The translations under genes were made by a program, and so were the position numbers. Shown here piece after piece: positions 58,009-64,000 of a stretch of DNA of 64,000 nt (position 1 is the first letter of the stretch; each line of letters begins with the position of its first letter). Location: the NCBI GenBank assembly GCA_028768525.1, contig CP054837.1, forward strand, positions 4,832,001-4,896,000, read 5' to 3'. The stretch comes from Desulfobacter sp. GTDB lineage: Bacteria; Desulfobacterota; Desulfobacteria; Desulfobacterales; Desulfobacteraceae. The notes under the pieces were generated by a model that worked only from the letters and a program-made list of their open reading frames with translations, was not told the origin of the DNA and did not search any database.

Positions 58009-58041
58009 GGAGGGGCCCCCGGCAACCGCCGGGGCCCCTCC
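58009..58041 (+). repeat. GC-rich hairpin between binding-protein and permease genes
   Basis: GGAGGGGCCCCCGGC and GCCGGGGCCCCTCC pair around a short AACC loop, 14 bp with one bulged C. No T run follows. Such hairpins between a binding protein gene and the permease genes are commonly mRNA-stabilising or partial-termination sites that raise the level of binding protein. Confidence 0.8.
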
Positions 58042-58050
58042 AATGAACCC

Positions 58051-59016
58051 ATGGCCAGATATATATTTCAAAGATTGGTGCAGGGCGTTGTGGTCCTGCT
58101 GGCGGTCTCCTTTATCTGCTTTCTCATCTTCAGGTTCACCGGAGACCCGGTGCTTATGCTGGCAGGCAAATACGCCACCCAGCAGGAACGGGAACAGGTC
58201 AGGGTCGCCTACGGCCTGGACAAGCCCTTTTATGTCCAGTACGCCAATTTCCTGGGCAATGCCCTTAAGGGGAATTTCGGCAAATCCTATGTCTCCCAGG
58301 TGGATGCCATGGACACCATCCTGGAGCGGTTTCCCGCCACCTTTGAACTGGCCCTGTCGGCCATTACCCTTTCCTTTGTCATCGGCGTGGCCCTGGGGGT
58401 GGTGGTATCACTGCGTCCGGGCTCGGCCCTCTCCCGGTTTATCATGGCAGGTTCCTTGGGCGGGATTTCCGTGCCCACCTTTTTGATGGGAATCATCTGG
58501 GTGATGGTCTTTGCGGTCTATCTGGAATGGCTGCCCCCCTTCGGCCGGGGGGATACGGTGCAGATCGGGCCGTGGCGCACCGGGTTCCTCACCTGGGACG
58601 GGATCAAACATTTGATCATGCCGGCCCTGACCCTCTCGGGATACCAGCTTGCCGTGCTGCTGAGACTGACCCGGGCCGGTATGAGGGAGGTCCTCAGCGA
58701 AGAATACATCAAGACCGCCTGGGCCAAGGGGCTGTCCCCCTTTAAGGTGATTGTCAAGCATGCCCTGCGCAACGTGCTCATTCCCGTGGTGACCATTGCC
58801 GGCCTCTCCTTCGGGGAACTCATCGCCTTTTCCATTGTCACGGAATCCATTTTCCAGTGGCCGGGCATGGGCAGTCTGCTTCTGGTTTCCATCTTCGAGA
58901 CCGACCACCCCGTGATCGTTACCTATATCATGCTGGCCGCCTTTATCATTCTTTCCATCAATATCCTGGTGGACCTGCTCTACGGGTGGCTGAACCCAAG
59001 GATTCAATATGATTAA
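58051..59016 (+). CDS. Peptide ABC transporter permease, DppB type
   Basis: 321-residue inner-membrane permease with six predicted helices. The first helix is about 9-30 (VVLLAVSFICFLIF). The EAA loop contacted by the ATPase lies near SEEYIKTAWAKGLSPFKVIVKHALRNVLIP. The typical GDPVLMLAGKYATQQEREQVR segment follows helix 1, as in DppB and OppB. It pairs with DppC-type permease, 12 bases downstream. Confidence 0.94.
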   Translation: MARYIFQRLVQGVVVLLAVSFICFLIFRFTGDPVLMLAGKYATQQEREQVRVAYGLDKPFYVQYANFLGNALKGNFGKSYVSQVDAMDTILERFPATFELALSAITLSFVIGVALGVVVSLRPGSALSRFIMAGSLGGISVPTFLMGIIWVMVFAVYLEWLPPFGRGDTVQIGPWRTGFLTWDGIKHLIMPALTLSGYQLAVLLRLTRAGMREVLSEEYIKTAWAKGLSPFKVIVKHALRNVLIPVVTIAGLSFGELIAFSIVTESIFQWPGMGSLLLVSIFETDHPVIVTYIMLAAFIILSINILVDLLYGWLNPRIQYD

Positions 59017-59028
59017 GGAGAGCCGGCA

Positions 59029-59916
59029 ATGCTGAAACAATTAGAAGAAAATCCATTTATCTATTCCTTTTTAAGGGATCCGTCGGCCCTCTTCGGGGCG
59101 GCCCTGATCCTGGTATTCGCCTTTTGTGCCGTTTTTGCCCCCTGGCTGTCTCCCATGGACCCCTATGACCTGACGTCCATTGACCTTGGCAATTTTTTAC
59201 TGCCCCCGGGCTGGATGGAAGGGGGGAGCATCTCCTTTCCCCTGGGCACCGATGACCAGGGCCGCGGCATCCTTTCCACCATCCTCTACGGACTGCGCAC
59301 CTCCCTTATGGTCGGGTTTACCGTGGTCATCGTCTCCTCCATTTCAGGGATTGTTCTGGGCATGGTGGGCGGATACTACGGCGGGGTGCTGGACGCCTTT
59401 ATCATGCGGTGCGCGGATACGGTTTTTTCATTTTCCACCACCCTGCTGGCCATCCTGCTGCTGGGGGTGTTTGAGAGCCGGAATATCTGGACCGTGGTAT
59501 TTGCCATCTGCATTGCCGGATGGGTGAAATACGCCCGGACCATCCGGGGCTCGGTGCTGGAGGTCAAGGAAAATGCCTATGTCACGGCGGCAGGCGCCTC
59601 GGGGGCAGGGGATTTCAGAATCCTTTTCCGCCACATTCTGCCCAATGTGCTTCCCCCGGTGTTTGTGCTCATGGCCGTGGATCTGGCCGTGGTGATCATG
59701 CTGGAATCCACCTTAAGCTTTCTGGGGGTGGGGGTGCCCATCACCCAACCCTCCCTGGGCATGATGATCTCCATCGGAAAGAACTATATTTATGCGGGCA
59801 TGTGGTGGATGGTTCTGTTTCCCGGAATGACCCTGATACTTCTGGTGGTGGCTATCAACCTTTTTTCAGACTGGCTCAGGGATGAAATGAATCCCAAACT
59901 GGCCCGGCAAAACTAA
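59029..59916 (+). CDS. Peptide ABC transporter permease, DppC type
   Basis: 295-residue inner-membrane permease with about six helices. Family features are the N-terminal helix near 20-40 (ALFGAALILVFAFCAVFAPWLSP), LGTDDQGRGILSTILYGLRTSL and the EAA loop KENAYVTAAGASGAGDFRILFRHILPNVLPP. It completes the dppD-dppF-dppA-dppB-dppC set. A peptidase gene follows after 14 bases. Confidence 0.94.
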   Translation: MLKQLEENPFIYSFLRDPSALFGAALILVFAFCAVFAPWLSPMDPYDLTSIDLGNFLLPPGWMEGGSISFPLGTDDQGRGILSTILYGLRTSLMVGFTVVIVSSISGIVLGMVGGYYGGVLDAFIMRCADTVFSFSTTLLAILLLGVFESRNIWTVVFAICIAGWVKYARTIRGSVLEVKENAYVTAAGASGAGDFRILFRHILPNVLPPVFVLMAVDLAVVIMLESTLSFLGVGVPITQPSLGMMISIGKNYIYAGMWWMVLFPGMTLILLVVAINLFSDWLRDEMNPKLARQN

Positions 59917-59930
59917 ATAAGAAATTTGTT

Positions 59931-61073
59931 ATGAAAGATTATATTGCTTCCCGTTGCGACACCTTTGTTAATGACCTGAAAACCATTGTAAACCAGGACT
60001 CCAGTTCCGGAAATTCCGAGGGCATTGCCCAGGTGGCCCGGTTTTTTGAAGCCCGGTTTTCCAAACTGGGCATGGCCTGTGAAATCAGTTTTGAAGGGGA
60101 GGGAAAAGTCCCCTGCTTCAAGGCCGAGTCCCTTCCTGGCAAAACCCCCTACGATCTCATGTGCCTGGGCCATATGGATACGGTATTCCCGGAAGGGGAG
60201 GCTGCCATCCGGCCCTTTACCCAGGACGGGAAGCGGGGGTACGGCCCGGGGGTCTGCGATATGAAAGGCGGGCTGCTGGTGGTCCTCCATGCCATGGAAG
60301 CCCTCCACCACCAGGGGCTGCTGGACAAACTTTCGGTCTGCGTGGCCTTTAACGGTGACGAGGAAACCGGTTCAGACAACTCCCGGCCCTGGATTGAGGC
60401 CAATGCGGCCCAAAGCCGCCGGGTCATGGTTTTTGAGCCCTGCCGCCCCGGATACAACATGGTCCGCCGCCGCAAGGGAGGGGGATGGTTCCATGTGACG
60501 GCCAGGGGCTGTTCCGCCCATGCCGGCGCCGATCCGGAAAAGGGGGTCAATGCCGTGGTGGAACTGGCCCATCAGATCACACGGATCAATACCCTGAACG
60601 ACCCGGTAAAAGGGACATCCGCCCAGGTGACCGTCGTCCGGGGAGGAGATAAGGTTAATATCATCCCGGATGAGGCCCGGGCGTCGGTGGATGTCCGGAT
60701 ATCAAAAATTGAAGCGCGCGAGACGGTTGAAAACTTTTTTAAGGAATTGAGTGCAACCCCCCACCTTCCCGGTGCCATTATAGAGATCTCCGGCGGCATT
60801 GACCGCCCCCCCATGGAGACCGGCCCAGGTGCCGATGCGCTTTTTGATGAAATCCGGGCATGTGCTGAGAAACTCGGAATTACCCCCGGCGGCATTTCAA
60901 CGGGCGGCTGTTCCGACGGCAATTTCACCGCAGCCGGAGGCACCCCTACCGTGGACGGCATGGGGCTGGTGGGGGCCAACTCCCATAGGGAAGACGAGTA
61001 TGTGGAATTGGAGAGCATCACCCCCATGGTCAGCCTGCTGGCCGGTATCTGCCACAGCCTTCTTCCCAAATAG
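59931..61073 (+). CDS. M20-family metallopeptidase (glutamate carboxypeptidase-like)
   Basis: 380-residue zinc hydrolase of the M20/ArgE/CPG2 family. Zinc and catalytic motifs: MCLGHMDTVFPEGEA (His ligand and Asp), GPGVCDMKGGLLVVLHAMEAL (bridging Asp), FNGDEETGSDNSRPW (catalytic Glu and ligand Glu), EPCRPG, and a C-terminal ligand His in GANSHREDEYVE. The dimerisation insert is at about 180-290. It lacks a signal peptide and should act in the cytoplasm. As the last gene of the transporter run, it likely cleaves the imported di- or oligopeptides, releasing amino acids. The exact specificity, carboxypeptidase or dipeptidase, is not shown. Confidence 0.9.
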   Translation: MKDYIASRCDTFVNDLKTIVNQDSSSGNSEGIAQVARFFEARFSKLGMACEISFEGEGKVPCFKAESLPGKTPYDLMCLGHMDTVFPEGEAAIRPFTQDGKRGYGPGVCDMKGGLLVVLHAMEALHHQGLLDKLSVCVAFNGDEETGSDNSRPWIEANAAQSRRVMVFEPCRPGYNMVRRRKGGGWFHVTARGCSAHAGADPEKGVNAVVELAHQITRINTLNDPVKGTSAQVTVVRGGDKVNIIPDEARASVDVRISKIEARETVENFFKELSATPHLPGAIIEISGGIDRPPMETGPGADALFDEIRACAEKLGITPGGISTGGCSDGNFTAAGGTPTVDGMGLVGANSHREDEYVELESITPMVSLLAGICHSLLPK

Positions 61074-61134
61074 CGCGGGCTCGGAAAACGCCCCTCCCCG
61101 TGTTGCCGGATTATTCAAAAAGACAGCAATAAGA

Positions 61135-61153
61135 AAACCGGGCCCGCCGGTTT
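61135..61153 (+). terminator. Weak terminator after the M20 peptidase gene
   Basis: AAACCGG-GCCCG-CCGGTTT, a 7-bp perfect stem with a 5-base loop, followed by a pyrimidine-rich CTCCTCTCTTCT tail rather than a clean T run. Confidence 0.45.
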
Positions 61154-61280
61154 CTCCTCTCTTCTGATTTATCATTCGGGTGGGGCCTGATTGCCTTTGC
61201 ATTGGGCTTTGTTTTCATGTATCCTGGTGTCCATTGTGATTACAATTTCTTAACATCGACGCTCTTTTAAGGATATCAGA

Positions 61281-64000
61281 ATGCCCAATCAACCCAGGAT
61301 TTCGCTGCTGACGCTATTGCTGCCGGTTTTTTTCTGGGTGTCATCCCCCGGGGCGCTTTGGGCCAAATTTTCCCCTTTGAAGGTCGGGGTGTTCCAGAAT
61401 AAACCCATTGTCTATTACGATACGTCACCTAAAGGGCTCTTTGTGGAGGTCATGGATTATGCGGCCCAAAAGGAGGGGCTGGACATTACCTATGTTACCT
61501 GCGAGTTCAAGCAATGCCTGGCCATGCTCAAGTCAGGAGAGCTGGATCTGATGCCCTCCCTGGGCCACGGGCCCGGGCGAATGAAATCGTTTATTTATTC
61601 CAGGGAACCCGTCTGGACATTCTGGGGGACGGTATATGCCAATGACCAAGGGATCAATACCATTTTCGACCTCAAGGGAAAAATCGTGGGGGGACGGAGG
61701 AAAAACAGGATAACAGCCGGGCTGAAGGACTTGACCGAAAAGTTTAAAATCCCGGTGGTATTTGTGGAATTCGACAATTATGAGGAAGCGTTCACGGCAC
61801 TGAAAAAAAACAGCCTTGATGCGGTGGCTGCCAACAATTCCTATACCTTTACCCAGATTGAAGGTAAAACCCAATTTCATAAAACCGGCATTGTCTTTGA
61901 TCCCTTTTCCGCCTATTTCGCAGCACCCAGGAACGGGGGGGATCCCGGGCTGCTGGATAAGATAGACCGCCATGTCAGGCAGTTGCGAGAACAGCCCGTC
62001 TCATTGTTCACCCGGTTCAACGACCGCTGGTTCGGTGCGGTCAATCCCTTCTGGACCACCCCCCGGGTCCTGGGAACAATCGGCGGGTCCGCCCTGCTGA
62101 TGATTCTTGCCATGACGGCCTGGCGGTTCATAACCATGGCCAGGGTCAACAGCCGCCTGAGGTCTATTATTACTAAACAGAAAAATACCGAGGCCCGGTT
62201 AAAAAGCAGCCAACGGCGGTTCAGGAATATTTTTGAAAATCCCCATTCGGTGATGCTGATCATTGAATGGGGAAGCGGCGATATCATTGATGCCAATCCT
62301 GCTGCCGCCCAATTTTACGGCTGGACCCGTGAAGAACTGCGGAAGATGAATATCAATCGCATCAACACCCTGGACAGGGAGGAAATACGCCGGACCATGT
62401 ACGAGGCAAAGGCCCAGGAACGGAACTTTTTTTCTTTCAGGCACCGGTTGAAAAACGGCAGTGTCCGGGATGTGGAGGTCCACAGCGGCCCCATCGAAGT
62501 GGACGGGCGCCGGGTCCTGTTTTCCATTATCCATGATGTTAGTGACCGGCAGCGCATGGCCAAACGGCTCAAGGAGAGTGACGCCCGCATGATCCCCCTG
62601 TTTCAAAAGGCGGCGGATGCCATCTTTGTCAGCCGCATGGACGGGCGGCTGATTCAGGTTAATGAACAGGCCTGCAGGGCCACAGGCTATAGTGAAAGTG
62701 AACTGCTGGCCATGAATGTCACACAGGTGGATTTCAACCACAATCACCCGGATAGGCTCAGGGAATTTGTCTCCGGAATCGAATTGGGGAAGATGGTTAT
62801 TCTTGAATCTGAACATGTCCGCAAGGACGGTTCTGTTTTTCCTGTGGAGATTACCATTAATATGCTTGATATCCCGGGCGGCCCTTTTGTCATGGGGATA
62901 GCCAGGGATATCACGGCCAGAAAGACAGCAGAGGCCGAGATCAGGGAAATGGAGGCCCGGATCCGCCAGTCCAGGAAAATGGAATCCATAGGCAGCCTGG
63001 CCGGGGGCATTGCCCATGATTTTAATAATCTGCTTTTCCCCATTGTGGGGCGCGCGGAAATGCTCATGGACGATCTGCCGGCCGGCAGTCAGGAACGTGA
63101 ATCCGCCAGGGAGATCCTGTCCGCAGGCATGCGGGCCCGGGATCTTGTCCGGCGGATCCTCTCCTTCAGCCGCCAGGACGACTTTCGGGTGAAAGTGATT
63201 GATTTCAGGCTTGTGCTGGAAGAGGTGCTTTCCCTTGTCCGGTCCACCCTCCCGGCCGATATTGATCTGCGGGAAGATATCTCTTCCGGTGCCTTCAGGG
63301 TGGCTTCCGACCCCTCACGCCTGCACCAGGTGGCCATGAACCTGGTGACCAACGCCATTCATGCCATTGACAAGGACGGGGGGCTTATCAAGGTGGCACT
63401 GGGCCGGCCGGCCCCCGGGCTGGTTCCGGAAACGGGGAGGATCCAGGGGGAGGTTGTGGCCTTCAGGGTATCAGACAACGGCAGGGGCATCCCCCCGGAT
63501 ATGATGGACAAGATATTTGACCCCTATTTTTCCACCAGGGAAAGGGGACGGGGCACCGGGCTTGGCCTTTCAGTGGTCTACGGTATCGTCAGGGATCTGA
63601 ACGGTGATATAAAGGTCCGCAGCCAAGTGGAAAAGGGCTCTGAATTTACGGTTTATCTTCCCCTGGCCGGTGAAAACGGCATCCGGGAGGGACGGCAAAC
63701 AGGCCCCCGGCCCGGAGGGGGAATGGAACGGATTCTGCTGGTTGACGACGAACCTTCCATCGCCGCCCTCGAGGCCCAGGTCCTGGAGCGGCTGGGGTAC
63801 CGGGTAGCGGCGGAAACGGACAGCAGGGCCGCCCTGGCCGCTTTTGAAAAAGATCCCCAGGGCTATGACCTGCTGATCACGGACATGACCATGCCGGGAT
63901 TGACCGGGGGGCGGCTGGCACGGTCCGTCATGGAGATCCGTACGGGAATGCCGGTGATCATCTGTACCGGGTTCAGTGAAAAACTGAGCCGGGATGCCGC
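61281..64000 (+). CDS. Hybrid sensor histidine kinase with periplasmic binding domain (3' truncated by window)
   Basis: The frame is open from the ATG at 61281 to the window edge, over 900 codons, and its end is not visible. Signal peptide about 1-28; an SBP_bac_3-like sensor domain (about 30-255, starting FSPLKVGVFQNKPIVYYD); one transmembrane helix at about 262-280; PAS at about 310-425; second PAS at about 435-550; HisKA with His579 in GGIAHDFNNLLFP; HATPase_c with NLVTNAIHAI, DNGRGI and GTGLGLSV; and a receiver starting near 815 (RILLVDDEPS) with phospho-acceptor Asp868 in LLITDMTMPG. AAGGA precedes the start. The ligand may be an amino acid or similar; the neighbouring peptide operon is suggestive only. 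Confidence 0.92.
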   Translation, partial: MPNQPRISLLTLLLPVFFWVSSPGALWAKFSPLKVGVFQNKPIVYYDTSPKGLFVEVMDYAAQKEGLDITYVTCEFKQCLAMLKSGELDLMPSLGHGPGRMKSFIYSREPVWTFWGTVYANDQGINTIFDLKGKIVGGRRKNRITAGLKDLTEKFKIPVVFVEFDNYEEAFTALKKNSLDAVAANNSYTFTQIEGKTQFHKTGIVFDPFSAYFAAPRNGGDPGLLDKIDRHVRQLREQPVSLFTRFNDRWFGAVNPFWTTPRVLGTIGGSALLMILAMTAWRFITMARVNSRLRSIITKQKNTEARLKSSQRRFRNIFENPHSVMLIIEWGSGDIIDANPAAAQFYGWTREELRKMNINRINTLDREEIRRTMYEAKAQERNFFSFRHRLKNGSVRDVEVHSGPIEVDGRRVLFSIIHDVSDRQRMAKRLKESDARMIPLFQKAADAIFVSRMDGRLIQVNEQACRATGYSESELLAMNVTQVDFNHNHPDRLREFVSGIELGKMVILESEHVRKDGSVFPVEITINMLDIPGGPFVMGIARDITARKTAEAEIREMEARIRQSRKMESIGSLAGGIAHDFNNLLFPIVGRAEMLMDDLPAGSQERESAREILSAGMRARDLVRRILSFSRQDDFRVKVIDFRLVLEEVLSLVRSTLPADIDLREDISSGAFRVASDPSRLHQVAMNLVTNAIHAIDKDGGLIKVALGRPAPGLVPETGRIQGEVVAFRVSDNGRGIPPDMMDKIFDPYFSTRERGRGTGLGLSVVYGIVRDLNGDIKVRSQVEKGSEFTVYLPLAGENGIREGRQTGPRPGGGMERILLVDDEPSIAALEAQVLERLGYRVAAETDSRAALAAFEKDPQGYDLLITDMTMPGLTGGRLARSVMEIRTGMPVIICTGFSEKLSRDA

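Overview
The window reads as a chromosomal segment of an anaerobic, Gram-negative bacterium of the Desulfobacterota, most likely order Desulfobacterales. This is an inference from gene content: indolepyruvate:ferredoxin oxidoreductase, a futalosine-route menaquinone enzyme, FeoB, a LysR regulator of the type linked to selenium metabolism, many PAS sensor kinases and sigma-54 response regulators, plus LpxC, FadL and a type IV pilus secretin, which show an outer membrane. I see no tRNA, rRNA, CRISPR array, transposase or phage gene. The organism cannot be named from this sequence alone.

Layout. 1-2.5 kb: end of feoB, an SH3-domain periplasmic protein and a membrane-anchored TPR protein. 2.5-5.6 kb: an AT-rich gap with striking palindromes, then a sigma-54 two-component pair on the minus strand. 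5.9-11.3 kb: the type IV pilus alignment and secretin operon pilMNOPQ. 11.3-16.4 kb: a tightly overlapping minus-strand operon serS-thrC-LysM protein-TPR lipoprotein. 16.5-24.8 kb: housekeeping and transport genes (5-formyl-THF cyclo-ligase, RCK potassium channel, pcm, TetR and FadL-like porin, AEC carrier, MATE pump, epmA). 24.8-25.1 kb: a gene-free region holding a roughly 174-bp hairpin element. 25.1-30 kb: an HDAC-fold amidohydrolase paired with a hydantoinase-type ATPase, then an enoyl-CoA hydratase-like protein and a LysR regulator. 30-36.3 kb: lpxC-DUF4390-ntrY-ntrX-rsmD-coaD, reading towards the lysR gene. 36.5-44.2 kb: comM, a solute-binding protein, hslO, a His-rich small protein, iorAB, aroQ and mqnB. 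44.2-52.9 kb: a signalling block with two near-identical branched-chain-type binding proteins plus a histidine kinase, a kinase-less PAS protein with a cysteine-rich tail, an AraC regulator, a methyltransferase and a PilZ protein. 53.2-61.1 kb: an uncharacterised HTH regulator followed by a complete dipeptide/oligopeptide ABC transporter and an M20 peptidase. 61.3 kb to the edge: a hybrid sensor kinase with its own periplasmic binding domain.

How the parts relate. Envelope biogenesis and surface sensing dominate. The Dpp-type transporter and M20 peptidase make a peptide uptake-and-hydrolysis unit, probably controlled by the HTH protein through GTTTAA/TTAAAC palindromes. IorAB oxidises the aryl-pyruvates made from amino acids, so it may sit downstream of peptide use. 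AroQ and MqnB both feed menaquinone synthesis. The least explained items are the HDAC/hydantoinase pair, the 24.9-25.1 kb hairpin element, the orphan binding-protein/kinase cassette, the His-rich protein next to iorA and the PAS protein with the conserved-looking CxxC tail.
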